This document shows positions 8,768 to 18,425 of a stretch of DNA of 64,000 bases, piece after piece. Numbering within the stretch: position 1 is the stretch's first letter; each line of letters begins with the position of its first letter. The notes under the pieces were generated by a model. It did not search any database, was not told the origin of the DNA, and saw only the letters and a program-made list of their open reading frames with translations. A program made the position numbers and the translations under genes. Source of the stretch: Jeotgalicoccus nanhaiensis (GTDB lineage: Bacteria > Bacillota > Bacilli > Staphylococcales > Salinicoccaceae); contig SPPL01000001.1 in assembly GCA_004570955.1 (NCBI GenBank), positions 248,001 through 312,000 on the forward strand, read 5' to 3'.

Positions 8768-9135
8768 TGCCTTTAGCATATAATGAAATCGGCGAGGAAA
8801 AGCTTTATAAAATGATAGATATTTTTTATGAATATGTAAAAAATGACGACCGTATTAACCATCTTTTCCCCGACGATTTAACAGAAACTGCCTATAAGCA
8901 GAAACTCTTTCAAACACAATTTCTCGGCGGACCGAATTTGTACAACGAAAAGTACGGACATCCGATGCTCCGGGCAAGGCATATCCCTTTTAAAGTGACA
9001 CCCGCTGCAAGCGAAGCCTGGCTTGAGAATATGAACCGGGCGATTCTTGACGTCGGTATAGATGAAGAATTGCGTGAGTATTTGATGGCACGTTATACCC
9101 TTACTGCAAAGCATATGGTAAACAGTGAGGATTAA
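8767..9135 (+). CDS. Group II truncated hemoglobin (YjbI/TrHbO)
   Basis: A 122-residue 2-on-2 globin. The proximal haem ligand H72 lies in the RARHIPF motif, and the group II tryptophan W85 follows in the EAW segment. Group II truncated hemoglobins bind O2, NO or peroxide and are linked to redox-stress defence. The position directly upstream of spxH, the adaptor for Spx degradation, is conserved across Bacillales. Start ATG overlaps the stop of the CYTH gene. Confidence 0.92.
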   Translation: MPLAYNEIGEEKLYKMIDIFYEYVKNDDRINHLFPDDLTETAYKQKLFQTQFLGGPNLYNEKYGHPMLRARHIPFKVTPAASEAWLENMNRAILDVGIDEELREYLMARYTLTAKHMVNSED

Positions 9136-9167
9136 CAGCCGTCAACAAAAATATAGAGGTGAAATAC

Positions 9168-9968
9168 GTGAGCAAAAATAATAGTGAAGACTTGCTGTTA
9201 TTGGAGCAGTCAGATCATACAGTCGAAATTTTTTATTTCTTTGATCCATTTTCAAATGACTGTATAGCTATGGAGCCCGTAATAAATAAATTGCTGATTG
9301 AATACCGCGGACATATTACTATTAAAAAAATATTGGCGCCGTCGCTGTCTGTGCTGACTAAATGTCAGGCGCAGTCTACATCCAGTGTCGATAATATAGC
9401 ACTCGCCTACAAAGCGGCGGAAATCCAGGGACAGTCCAAAGCTCGAGCTTTTATCAGATATATTTTTAACAGGATTAATCCGCTGAATACAATCTGCACG
9501 AAAGAAATGATTGATGACAGCGCAAGACTTGCCGGCATCGATTTAAATTCATTCCACGAAGATTTGAACTCTCCGACACTCGATGCGATGCTGAAATACG
9601 ATTTGTCAGTGTTCAGGGAGATGGATATCGAAAGCCTGCCCGCCATGGTTTTCTTCTCAGGTGATGTAAAATCGGAAGGGGTTAAAGTTGAAGGTTTTTA
9701 TCCATATCATATATACACTTATATTATTAACGAGCTGATCGGTATCGAAGTGGAGAAAAGACAGCTTCCAAGTATCATTGACTATATCAGAGCCCATGAA
9801 CTCGTCAGTTTTGATGAATTAAAAACTATCTTTGAGTGGCGTGCCGGTTTATTATTAAACGAACTGAAAAAACTGCGGCTTCAGCGCTTAATTGATGAAG
9901 TCAATTTAAACAATCAGTCTTTCTATCAGCTTAAACAGCCGGCAGTTCCGCTGCAGGCAAAACATTAA
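9168..9968 (+). CDS. spxH: ClpXP adaptor SpxH (YjbH)
   Basis: A 266-residue DsbA/thioredoxin-fold adaptor that delivers the redox regulator Spx to ClpXP. The N-terminal strand FYFFDPFSNDC resembles the thioredoxin active-site region but has a single cysteine, as in staphylococcal YjbH; a helical DsbA-like insert follows. The longest frame starts at GTG 9159, which overlaps the Shine-Dalgarno AGAGGTG; GTG at 9168 has correct spacing and was chosen. Its substrate gene spxA lies 4.5 kb downstream, and mecA, another Clp adaptor, is also nearby. Confidence 0.92.
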   Translation: MSKNNSEDLLLLEQSDHTVEIFYFFDPFSNDCIAMEPVINKLLIEYRGHITIKKILAPSLSVLTKCQAQSTSSVDNIALAYKAAEIQGQSKARAFIRYIFNRINPLNTICTKEMIDDSARLAGIDLNSFHEDLNSPTLDAMLKYDLSVFREMDIESLPAMVFFSGDVKSEGVKVEGFYPYHIYTYIINELIGIEVEKRQLPSIIDYIRAHELVSFDELKTIFEWRAGLLLNELKKLRLQRLIDEVNLNNQSFYQLKQPAVPLQAKH

Positions 9969-10035
9969 TAACGAAAAATACCAGGTCCGAAACAAAAGAT
10001 ATAAAAGGTTATAATATTAGATGATTTCACTTTAA

Positions 10036-10121
10036 AAGCCGTACGTTAGACTTCTAGGGGAATAGCATCTGCGTGAGACTACAGACTCACGCGATGCCCC
10101 AGAAAAGCTAACGTACGGCTT
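10036..10121. other. 86-nt multi-tier hairpin element
   Basis: A perfect 14-bp inverted repeat (AAGCCGTACGTTAG at 10036-10049, CTAACGTACGGCTT at 10108-10121) encloses further pairing: GGG 58-60 with CCC 98-100, GCATC 65-69 with GATGC 93-97, and GCGTGAG 71-77 with CTCACGC 86-92 (all plus 10000). Together they form one long, bulged rod. It lies after spxH and before RsaE. No strong T run follows on either strand, so it is a poor classical terminator. It could be a structured RNA, the 3' end of the spxH transcript, or a tiny palindromic repeat. A TATAAT hexamer at 10010-10015 has no clear -35 box. Confidence 0.6.
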
Positions 10122-10183
10122 ATTTATGCTGTAAACATTTATGTCCGAGCCCAGTGTTTTTTAATATGTATTAAAAAAGCCAA

Positions 10184-10287
10184 TAAAAAAAGTAGCACAT
10201 CTTCTATAATGTGCTACTCAAACAAAGGGGATGGGAGAAATTTTTCACTGTTAACAAAGGGGTATGTTTCAGTGATAAAATTTTCAT
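10184..10287 (-). ncRNA. rsaE: Small regulatory RNA RsaE (RoxS)
   Basis: On the minus strand, between spxH and pepF, the sequence carries the hallmark C-rich single-stranded motifs of RsaE/RoxS: ATACCCCTTTGTT, then TTTCTCCCATCCCC followed by TTTGTTT. The decamer CCCCTTTGTT occurs twice. It ends in a strong terminator, GTAGCACAT...ATGTGCTAC plus a run of T (10184-10216). In S. aureus, rsaE lies beside pepF, matching the location here. RsaE pairs through its UCCC motifs with ribosome binding sites and represses TCA-cycle and folate genes. The 5' end (about 10287) is inferred from the promoter, giving about 104 nt, the usual size. Confidence 0.9.
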
Positions 10288-10293
10288 GAGTTA

Positions 10294-10322
10294 AATATAG
10301 CACGGTAACAAGCTCTAAGCAA
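10294..10322 (-). promoter_or_regulatory. Promoter of rsaE
   Basis: On the minus strand TTGCTT (-35, 10317-10322) and TATATT (-10, 10294-10299) are spaced by exactly 17 bp, seven bases before the expected start of the RNA. Confidence 0.7.
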
Positions 10323-10340
10323 CACTTTGAACAGTTTTTC

Positions 10341-10358
10341 ACATTATTGTCATAATGT
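10341..10358. promoter_or_regulatory. Palindrome upstream of the rsaE promoter
   Basis: ACATTAT TGTC ATAATGT is a perfect inverted repeat with a 4-nt centre, about 20 bp upstream of the rsaE -35 box and just after the pepF stop. It lacks a T run and so is an unlikely terminator. In relatives RsaE/RoxS is activated by SrrA/ResD and, in B. subtilis, repressed by Rex; this could be a regulator site, but it does not clearly match either consensus. Confidence 0.35.
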
Positions 10359-10374
10359 AAACGAATTCACAAAC

Positions 10375-12180
10375 TTAATTCTCTAAATCAGTAAGCAATT
10401 CTTCAAATTTTGTTAATTGTGCTTCAAAAACTTCCAGTGCATTTTCAACCGGTTTGCTCGTCGTCATGTCGACTCCAGCATTTTTTAATATTTCAATCGG
10501 GTAGTTCGATGATCCTTTTTTAAGGAATTCCTCGATATAGCGCTGTGCAGTCTCTTCCCCTTCTTCCAGCACCTGTTTTGACAGACTTGCTGCAGCTGCG
10601 TAGCCTGTTGCATATTGATAAACGTAATAGTTCATATAGAAGTGAGGAATTCTTGCCCACTCCACGCTGATTGCTTCGTCGTAGTCGACTGCATCACCGA
10701 AATATTTTTTATTCAGATCTCCGTAAACTTCGCTGAGCTTGCCTGCTGTCAGCGGCTCTCCCGCTTCTTTAAGCACATGAATTGCATGCTCAAACTCCGC
10801 AAACATCGTCTGACGGAACACGGTGCCTCTGAAACCTTCCAGCTGTTCGTTCAATAAGTACAGCTGCTGTTTTTTATCATCGAGCGTATTAAACATGTAA
10901 TCAGCAAGCAGCGCTTCGTTAAAAGTACTTGCGACTTCTGCAACAAAGATAGAATAGCCGCTCGTATTTGCCGGCTGGTTTTTGCGCGAATAATAACTGT
11001 GCACAGAATGTCCGAATTCATGCGCCAGCGTGAACAGGTTATTGACATTATCCTGCCAGTTCATAAGGATAAACGGATTTGTCCCGTAAGTGCCTGATGA
11101 GTATGCACCTGTACGTTTTCCTTTGTTCTCATATACGTCTACCCAGCGGTTCTCTAAGCCTTCTTTAACGATGCTGACATATTCTTCACCTAAAGGCTGG
11201 AGAGCATTTACAAGCCATTCTTTGGCATTTTCATAAGTCATATCAAAGTCTGTATCTTCAACGAGCGGTACGTACATATCATACATTTTCAATTCATCGA
11301 CTTTTAAAAACTTCTTGCGCAGTTCTGTATAACGGTGTAAAAGATGAAGATTATCGTTCACTGTGTTTACCAGGTTGTCATACACAGATTCAGGAATATG
11401 GTTATTTGACAGCGCCTGATGACGGCTTGATTTATACCCTCTGACATCCGCACTGAAAGCATGAGTATTTACAACTCCGGCAAGTGTCTGGCTGAGTGTG
11501 TTTTTAAATTGATTATATTCACCGTACAGGTTGTTATAAGCAGACTCGCGCAGCGTCCTGTCGGAAGATTTAAGCAGTTCAACATAGTTCCCCTGAGTAA
11601 GTTCATGCTCTTTTCCTTCCTTGTCAACAGCAGGTTTAAAAGTAATATCTGCATTATTAAACATACCGTACACTTGAGATGGTGTATGCATCACTTCACC
11701 GGCACGGGCAAGGAGCTGTTCTTCTTTATCGCTTAAAATATACGGTCGCTGCTTATTTAATTTCTCAAGATCAAATTTAAATTCCGCGAGCCGTTCATGA
11801 TTCGCATATTCTTTTAAAGTTTCTTCAGGAATTTCCATAATTGCCGGCACGAGGAAACTCCAGGCTGTCGAGTATTTAACTGCAAGTGATCTTGCCCGGC
11901 TTTCGAGTGCGCTGTAAGTATCATTTGACGTATCCTGGTCGTGTTTTAAATGAGCATAGACAAATAATTGCCCGAGTTCTGTATCGAGTGATCTTTCGAG
12001 CTCCAGAGCATCTGCGAGTTTTTCTGCAGAATCGAAACCATCTTTGAATTGATCGTTATCAGCGATTTTGCTCTCGAGTGCTTTATACGCTTTTTCAAAA
12101 TCTTCGTCACTTTTAAAGATCGTCGTTAAATCCCACGTATTTTCAAGCTGCTGTTCTTCTCTAGTAATTAAATTCCCCAT
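10375..12180 (-). CDS. pepF: Oligoendopeptidase F
   Basis: A 601-residue cytosolic M3B zinc metallopeptidase that cleaves oligopeptides of about 7-17 residues. The zinc motif HEFGH is at 387-391, with the C-terminal glutamate-containing helix following. Its length is normal for the family. The start follows GGAGG. It lies among the opp importer, mecA, spxA and spxH as in other Staphylococcaceae, where it may finish degradation of imported or proteolytic peptides. Confidence 0.96.
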   Translation of the reverse strand: MGNLITREEQQLENTWDLTTIFKSDEDFEKAYKALESKIADNDQFKDGFDSAEKLADALELERSLDTELGQLFVYAHLKHDQDTSNDTYSALESRARSLAVKYSTAWSFLVPAIMEIPEETLKEYANHERLAEFKFDLEKLNKQRPYILSDKEEQLLARAGEVMHTPSQVYGMFNNADITFKPAVDKEGKEHELTQGNYVELLKSSDRTLRESAYNNLYGEYNQFKNTLSQTLAGVVNTHAFSADVRGYKSSRHQALSNNHIPESVYDNLVNTVNDNLHLLHRYTELRKKFLKVDELKMYDMYVPLVEDTDFDMTYENAKEWLVNALQPLGEEYVSIVKEGLENRWVDVYENKGKRTGAYSSGTYGTNPFILMNWQDNVNNLFTLAHEFGHSVHSYYSRKNQPANTSGYSIFVAEVASTFNEALLADYMFNTLDDKKQQLYLLNEQLEGFRGTVFRQTMFAEFEHAIHVLKEAGEPLTAGKLSEVYGDLNKKYFGDAVDYDEAISVEWARIPHFYMNYYVYQYATGYAAAASLSKQVLEEGEETAQRYIEEFLKKGSSNYPIEILKNAGVDMTTSKPVENALEVFEAQLTKFEELLTDLEN

Positions 12181-12235
12181 GAATAAAAACCTCCGTTTAT
12201 TAGTAACACAATTTTCTCAATAATTTATTCTTTAT

Positions 12236-13210
12236 TCAAGCAATATCTTTCGAAATCCGAAAAACTTTTAAATAGAAAGCAAGCAGCTTCTTAATGATTG
12301 TGTTTTTATCAGGAATATCAGAGAGTGTTCTCAATTTAATAAAGTTAGAAAACTTTTCGCGGTCAAAAGTACTGTTCGTTAAATGGTAATAAATATATAA
12401 CTTCCACTCAATTGGCGAATTTAAAATATATCTTTCATCAAAACCGGTAAAATAAAGAAAATCAGGCAGCGTGCCTGCAGTCAGACCCAGCTGATACATA
12501 TAAGTCAGTGTCGGATTCAAGACTGATTTCCCGGATTTCTCACGCCGGATTAAACGCTTCACCGCTGCTTCTGACAGCCTGTATGTTTCTGCCCAGCTTT
12601 CCTTAGTTTGAAATGTTAATAAATCATCCAGGACCACCTGTTCTTTTTTAAATGTGAAACGGTTTAAGCCGGCAGTATGCCCGATGTGCCAGGCAGTAAT
12701 AATAAGTTTTTCGGTATCCACTGTATAGATAGTATCTTCGGACATGGCGGACAGCTGAAAATGACTTAAGGAGACGAGCACACCTTCCTGTTTTATTTCT
12801 TTTTCGTCCAGCAGCCAGATTACTCTGATACCGAGCTTACGATAGCCTGAGGTGCGCGATAAAATTAATTCCGGACTGATTCTTGACAGCTGAATTTCAA
12901 GAGCCAGGCTGTGTTCAATTAAAATATCCGGAATCTGTTCAATACTTTCAAGATAATATTCCATCGCTGTATCGTAACGCTTCTTCAATTTAAGGTATAA
13001 ATCGTGTTTCAGCTTTAAATGGAGCAGCGATTCCCTTTTGTATAAATATCTGCTGCATTGTAAAATATGATGGTGAGAAAAGTGCGGAACCTTTACGCTG
13101 CCTGCTTTTAAAATAACAGGTGTGTCACAGACCGGACAGAAATACAGTTCATTTTTTACTGCATTTAAAGCCATAACCTGCAAGCCGTTTTCATCATTTG
13201 CCATAAACAT
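12236..13210 (-). CDS. coiA: Competence protein CoiA-like
   Basis: A 324-residue protein of the CoiA family, which acts in processing incoming DNA during transformation. Features visible: an N-terminal zinc-ribbon-like segment (CPVCDTPV) followed by HFSHHH, then a nuclease-like core (LEIQLSRISPELI... VIWLLDEKE) resembling the restriction-endonuclease fold of CoiA. The frame is open 20 codons upstream, but ATG 13208-13210 is preceded by AAAGGAGG and was chosen. That ribosome binding site lies inside a terminator-like hairpin (13214-13253), so expression may be attenuated. Whether this organism is transformable is unknown. Confidence 0.85.
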   Translation of the reverse strand: MFMANDENGLQVMALNAVKNELYFCPVCDTPVILKAGSVKVPHFSHHHILQCSRYLYKRESLLHLKLKHDLYLKLKKRYDTAMEYYLESIEQIPDILIEHSLALEIQLSRISPELILSRTSGYRKLGIRVIWLLDEKEIKQEGVLVSLSHFQLSAMSEDTIYTVDTEKLIITAWHIGHTAGLNRFTFKKEQVVLDDLLTFQTKESWAETYRLSEAAVKRLIRREKSGKSVLNPTLTYMYQLGLTAGTLPDFLYFTGFDERYILNSPIEWKLYIYYHLTNSTFDREKFSNFIKLRTLSDIPDKNTIIKKLLAFYLKVFRISKDIA

Positions 13211-13213
13211 AAA

Positions 13214-13253
13214 AAAACCTCCTTTTCCTATATATAGGGAAAAAGGAGGTTTT
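13214..13253 (-). terminator. mecA terminator overlapping the coiA ribosome binding site
   Basis: On the minus strand AAAACCTCCTTTTTCC pairs with GGAAAAGGAGGTTTT (one bulge) around a TATATA apex, followed by a T run. The 3' arm contains the coiA Shine-Dalgarno GGAGG, and the T run ends at the coiA ATG. The hairpin can both end mecA transcription and hide the coiA ribosome binding site. Confidence 0.75.
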
Positions 13254-13275
13254 ATTTTTTTTTCGTACAAGTTAA

Positions 13276-13947
13276 TTAATTTTCTTGAAAATATCTTCTA
13301 ACCTGCGCCCGAACGTTGTTACTCATTATAATTTTTCCATATTCATCCAGTAAGGCACTGGCAATCGAAGTCGGCTCACTGTATTCCAGCAGCTTTGATT
13401 CAATACCTTCCATACTGTCAAAATGTGTTCTGTAGTCAAAGAAGACCTGGTAGTAGTATTTACCATCCAGTACATACAGTAAATCTTCATACAGCGTTTC
13501 ATCCACTTCAACTTCATGAGTATATTTTATAAGATTTTCAAAATCACTAAAGTGAACCATCAGGGGTTCATTAATGACTGGAACATCAAATTTATTATTG
13601 TTGTCAGTTTTCCGTTCGTCGATGGCTTTATCGATAAATGATTCGATTTCCCGGTTTTCAATATTCATGGCATAAGGCTCCATGCCATACGGATCATGTT
13701 CATTCTGGGACTTAGACACAACGACTTCGATACCTTTGTCGAACGCATGCACTTGAATCCATAATGGGCCATCCATAGCAAAATCATCTGTTTGCTCGTT
13801 GTTTACTTCATCCATAATCGTCCAGAAAAATTCTTCGCCGCGCTGACGGTTCATCCATAAATCTTCTTTGTTAAAACCGCGGCTTTCAATATCGCTGTAT
13901 GTTAAGAAGAATTTAATGGTTGAGTCGTTCACTCTTTCAATTCTCAT
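13276..13947 (-). CDS. mecA: Adaptor protein MecA
   Basis: A 223-residue Clp adaptor (not the methicillin-resistance gene). The N-terminal substrate-binding domain (MRIERVNDST...FFLTYSDIESRGF...LWMNRQRGEEFFW) and C-terminal ClpC-binding domain (about 130-223) are joined by an acidic, Asn/Asp-rich linker. MecA activates ClpC and directs substrates such as ComK or Spx to ClpCP. The frame starts at GTG 13956, but ATG 13945-13947 has the proper distance from AAGGGAG and gives the conserved N-terminus. Confidence 0.95.
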   Translation of the reverse strand: MRIERVNDSTIKFFLTYSDIESRGFNKEDLWMNRQRGEEFFWTIMDEVNNEQTDDFAMDGPLWIQVHAFDKGIEVVVSKSQNEHDPYGMEPYAMNIENREIESFIDKAIDERKTDNNNKFDVPVINEPLMVHFSDFENLIKYTHEVEVDETLYEDLLYVLDGKYYYQVFFDYRTHFDSMEGIESKLLEYSEPTSIASALLDEYGKIIMSNNVRAQVRRYFQEN

Positions 13948-14036
13948 CCTGCTCACTCCCTTACCATCATTTCTGCCTATTATACTAAGGATTATAATAT
14001 AATACCAAATTTTAGATTTGTCTGCTTATTATATGT

Positions 14037-14072
14037 TAAAACGCCCGCAGATAGCAAATCATCTGCAGGCGT
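14037..14072 (-). terminator. Terminator of spxA
   Basis: On the minus strand ACGCCTGCAGAT pairs with ATCTGCGGGCGT (one mismatch), followed by TTTTAA. It lies between spxA and mecA. Confidence 0.75.
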
Positions 14073-14118
14073 ATTGAACTTCATACATATATCAAGTTAA
14101 TCATCGTACAAATATTTC

Positions 14119-14517
14119 TTATAATTCTGCCAGGCGTTTAGCTTCGATTAGATGCAAGGTTCTAATGCTGCGTGGTAAAAAGCGTCTGATTTCATCTTCG
14201 TTGTAGCCCACTTGTAAACGTTTGTCATCCATAATAATTGGACGTCTCAATAAACCGGGGTTTTCCATAATTAAAGTATACAGCTCATTCATAGGAAGGC
14301 TTTCGATATCAACATTTAATTTTTGGAAAGTTTTAGAGCGAGTCGAGATAATTTCTTCTGTCCCGTACTCTGTCATTCTTAAAATAGATTTAACTTCGTC
14401 TAAAGTTAATGGTTCAGAAAATACATTGCGTTCCGTATAAGGAATATCGTTTTCCTGCAACCATGCTTTTGCCTTACGACATGACGTACAACTTGGAGAA
14501 GTAAATAGTACTACCAT
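14119..14517 (-). CDS. spxA: Redox-responsive global regulator Spx
   Basis: A 132-residue ArsC-fold regulator that binds the RNA polymerase alpha C-terminal domain and activates thiol-stress genes. The CxxC redox switch is at C10 and C13 (SCTSC), and the RPI motif of the ArsC fold is present ([10 protein letters not shown]). The longest frame begins 24 codons upstream; ATG 14515-14517 ([10 protein letters not shown]) is the family start and has GGAG upstream. A TATAAT box lies at 14624-14629 on the minus strand. Protein level is set by SpxH-ClpXP, whose adaptor gene is in this window. Confidence 0.97.
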   Translation of the reverse strand: MVVLFTSPSCTSCRKAKAWLQENDIPYTERNVFSEPLTLDEVKSILRMTEYGTEEIISTRSKTFQKLNVDIESLPMNELYTLIMENPGLLRRPIIMDDKRLQVGYNEDEIRRFLPRSIRTLHLIEAKRLAEL

Positions 14518-15887
<1,370 letters not shown>

Positions 15888-15891
15888 TCAG

Positions 15892-15930
15892 TAATCCGGA
15901 CAGAATTTTTGATTCTGCCCGGATTTTTTG
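15892..15930 (+). terminator. Terminator of trpS
   Basis: Stem AATCCGG-ACAGAAT / ATTCTG-CCCGGATT followed by TTTTTTG on the plus strand. Confidence 0.85.
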
Positions 15931-15963
15931 TGTTTTTGGGTAAATGAAAAGGGGATCGAGATT

Positions 15964-16020
15964 TCATTGCGGAGCAAACACACTTTCTCGGGAATGACAG
16001 GAGCTCATTGCGGAGCAAAC
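15964..16020. repeat. 16-bp direct repeat with 41-bp period
   Basis: TCATTGCGGAGCAAAC occurs at 15964-15979 and again at 16005-16020, exactly 41 bp apart, in the gap between convergent trpS and fabF. The spacing equals that of the large arrays at 28.4 and 30 kb, and each unit contains GCGGA as those do, but the remaining sequence differs. Confidence 0.6.
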
Positions 16021-16038
16021 GGTAAAATTCCATACAAA

Positions 16039-16075
16039 CAAAAAAAGCACGCTCCACCCAAGGCAGAACGTGCTT
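16039..16075 (-). terminator. Terminator of fabHF
   Basis: On the minus strand AAGCACG...CGTGCTT with a following T run, just downstream of the fabF stop codon. Confidence 0.8.
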
Positions 16076-16087
16076 CAATATATAATT

Positions 16088-17329
16088 TTATTCTTCGTAT
16101 TTTTTAAATACCAGGGACGCATTGTGACCGCCGAAACCTAAACTGTTAGATACAGCATATTTAAGGTCAGCTTTTTCAACACCGTTCGGCACGTAGTTAA
16201 GATCGCACTCCGGAGCCTGGTTTATTAAATTAATAGTCGGGTGAACTTTGCCTTCACGCAGACTGTAAGCAGTAATGATCGCTTCCATACCGCCTGCTCC
16301 GCCGAGCATGTGGCCCGTCATCGATTTAGTCGAGTTGACGAACAAGTTATCCGCATGTTCTTTAAAGACAGAACGGATTGCTAGCGTTTCAAATTCATCG
16401 TTGTAAGGTGTGCTCGTACCATGCGCGTTGATGTACTGCACTTCTTCCGGTTTAATGCCGGCATCTTTCAGCGCTTCAGCCATTGCGCGTGCGCCGCCTT
16501 CTCCATTTGGCGCCGGTGCTGTAATGTGATGTGCATCTCCCGTAGAGCCGTAGCCTACAATTTCAGCATATATTTGTGCACCGCGTGCTTTTGCATGCTC
16601 GAGTTCTTCGATAACAACAATCCCGGCACCTTCAGCTATTACGAAACCGTCCCGGTCTTTTGAGAAGGGACGCGACGCATATTCAGGATCGTTCGAGTTC
16701 GATAATGCTCTGTTCGCCTGGAATCCTGCAACACCCATGTTTGTAATTGGCGCTTCAGTACCGCCCGTAATCATTACATCTGCCTGGCCGCGTTCAATAA
16801 TTTTAAACGCGTCACCGATAGAGTTTGTACCGGTTGCACATGCTGTGACCGTCGCACCGTTCGGGCCTTTTGCCCCTTCACGGATTGACACCTGGCCGCT
16901 CGCCATATCCGGGATCATCATCGGAACGAAGAAAGGACTGACACGTCTCGGTCCTTTAGTCGTCAGCGCGATAAAACCATCTTCCAGTGACTGAATGCCG
17001 CCGATTCCGGAACCGATCCATACTCCGACACGTTCAGCATTGCTGTCGTTAATTTCAAGACCTGAATCCTTTACCGCTTCGTCTGCCGCAATAACAGCAA
17101 ATTGTGTAAATTTATCCATTCTGCGCGCTTCTTTTCTATCGATAAAATCTTCTATATTTAAGTTTTTTACTTCTCCGCCGATATGAACATTAAATTGTTC
17201 GGTATCGATATTAGTAATTTCTGCAATTCCATTCTTACCCGCCAATGCGTTCTGCCATGTTTCCTTTGCTGTATTACCAATTGGTGTTACTGCCCCTGCA
17301 CCGGTAATTACAACTCGCCTTCTAGTCAT
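16088..17329 (-). CDS. fabF: 3-oxoacyl-ACP synthase II FabF
   Basis: A 413-residue condensing enzyme that elongates acyl-ACP with malonyl-ACP. The catalytic Cys is C164 (TACATGTNS), and the two catalytic histidines are in [11 protein letters not shown] and GHMLGGAGG. Length is normal for KAS II. The start ATG overlaps the fabH stop (TAATG) behind GGAGG, so translation is coupled. It is in the FapR-regulated fabH-fabF operon and is the classic platensimycin/cerulenin target. Confidence 0.97.
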   Translation of the reverse strand: MTRRRVVITGAGAVTPIGNTAKETWQNALAGKNGIAEITNIDTEQFNVHIGGEVKNLNIEDFIDRKEARRMDKFTQFAVIAADEAVKDSGLEINDSNAERVGVWIGSGIGGIQSLEDGFIALTTKGPRRVSPFFVPMMIPDMASGQVSIREGAKGPNGATVTACATGTNSIGDAFKIIERGQADVMITGGTEAPITNMGVAGFQANRALSNSNDPEYASRPFSKDRDGFVIAEGAGIVVIEELEHAKARGAQIYAEIVGYGSTGDAHHITAPAPNGEGGARAMAEALKDAGIKPEEVQYINAHGTSTPYNDEFETLAIRSVFKEHADNLFVNSTKSMTGHMLGGAGGMEAIITAYSLREGKVHPTINLINQAPECDLNYVPNGVEKADLKYAVSNSLGFGGHNASLVFKKYEE

Positions 17330-18285
17330 TAAGAGTCCTCCTTTTTAGTACCCCAAGTTAAACAAACTGCGCCCCATGTTAAACCGCCGCCAAATCCGAC
17401 GAGAACAATATTGTCTCCCGGTTTGATGCGGTTTCTTTTCACTTCATAATCTATACTGAGCGGAATCGATGCTGCTGAAGTGTTCCCGTATTTATTGACA
17501 GTCACACTCATTTTATCATAAGGCAGCCCCATACGTTCTCTTGCCGCATTCATAATTCTAATATTAGCCTGATGAGGAATCAGCATATCAATATCTTCTT
17601 TTGCAAGTCCTGCTTTTTCAGTGACTGCAACGCTCGACTCTCCCATTTGACGGACTGCAAATTTAAATACTTCCCGGCCGTTCATACGGATATATCCTTT
17701 TTCTTTATCTCCATATAAATACTTGCCGCCTGATCCTTTGCTCCCGAGTTCGAAAGATTTAATGCCGAAACCTTCTTCAACTTCACCAACGACTACAGCA
17801 CCTGCACCGTCTCCGAATAATACCGCGGTCGAGCGGTCTTCAAAGTCAGTTATTTTTGTCAGCTTATCAACGCCGACCACTAAAATATTTTTGTAGTTGC
17901 CGGATTTAACGAACATTTCAGCTGTTGAGAGTCCATATATAAAACCTGAACATGCAGCGAGCTGATCCATCGATGCAACATTATTGAGTCCCAGACGGTC
18001 CTGAATCATAGTTGCAACTGTCGGGAATTTATAATCTCCGGTAGAAGTGGCAACGATTACAAAATCGATATCTTCTTTTGCCACGCCCGAGTTCTCTATC
18101 GCCTCTTCAGCTGCATAAAAAGCCATTTCACTTGTTTCCATATCTTCCGCGAAACGCCGTTCTTCTATACCTGTCATTTCTCTAATCCATTCATCAGAAG
18201 TATCGAGAATTTTTTCAAAGTCAAAATTCGTAAATACTTTTTCTGGTGCATATGAACCAATGCCGAGAATTCCTACATTTGTCAT
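17329..18285 (-). CDS. fabH: 3-oxoacyl-ACP synthase III FabH
   Basis: A 318-residue KAS III that starts fatty-acid synthesis by condensing acyl-CoA (branched primers in Gram-positives) with malonyl-ACP. The catalytic triad is visible: C112 in AACSGF, His in IPHQAN and Asn in KYGNTSAAS. The frame begins at GTG 18294, which overlaps the AAGGTG ribosome binding site; ATG 18283-18285 ([10 protein letters not shown]) was chosen. A FapR operator lies about 30 bp upstream. Confidence 0.96.
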   Translation of the reverse strand: MTNVGILGIGSYAPEKVFTNFDFEKILDTSDEWIREMTGIEERRFAEDMETSEMAFYAAEEAIENSGVAKEDIDFVIVATSTGDYKFPTVATMIQDRLGLNNVASMDQLAACSGFIYGLSTAEMFVKSGNYKNILVVGVDKLTKITDFEDRSTAVLFGDGAGAVVVGEVEEGFGIKSFELGSKGSGGKYLYGDKEKGYIRMNGREVFKFAVRQMGESSVAVTEKAGLAKEDIDMLIPHQANIRIMNAARERMGLPYDKMSVTVNKYGNTSAASIPLSIDYEVKRNRIKPGDNIVLVGFGGGLTWGAVCLTWGTKKEDS

Positions 18286-18312
18286 GCTTCTCACACCTTA
18301 TAGTCTCATTAT

Positions 18313-18328
18313 ATTACTAGGTACTAAT
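18313..18328 (-). promoter_or_regulatory. FapR operator upstream of fabHF
   Basis: ATTACTAGGTACTAAT reads ATTAGTACCTAGTAAT on the transcribed strand and matches the FapR box. The same motif precedes fabI at 5141-5159, so both loci should respond together to malonyl-CoA. Confidence 0.85.
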
Positions 18329-18369
18329 TTATCATAATTCAGTCCGTCTTTCAATTAAAAACAAACTGA

Positions 18370-18408
18370 TAAATAAGAAGAAACCTGAGACAATTTGTCC
18401 CAGGTTTC
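18370..18408 (-). terminator. Terminator of the opp operon
   Basis: On the minus strand GAAACCTGGGACAA pairs with TTGTCTCAGGTTTC (one mismatch), followed by TTCTTATTT, just downstream of the oppA stop. Confidence 0.7.
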
Positions 18409-18425
18409 CTCTTATTCATTAATGG

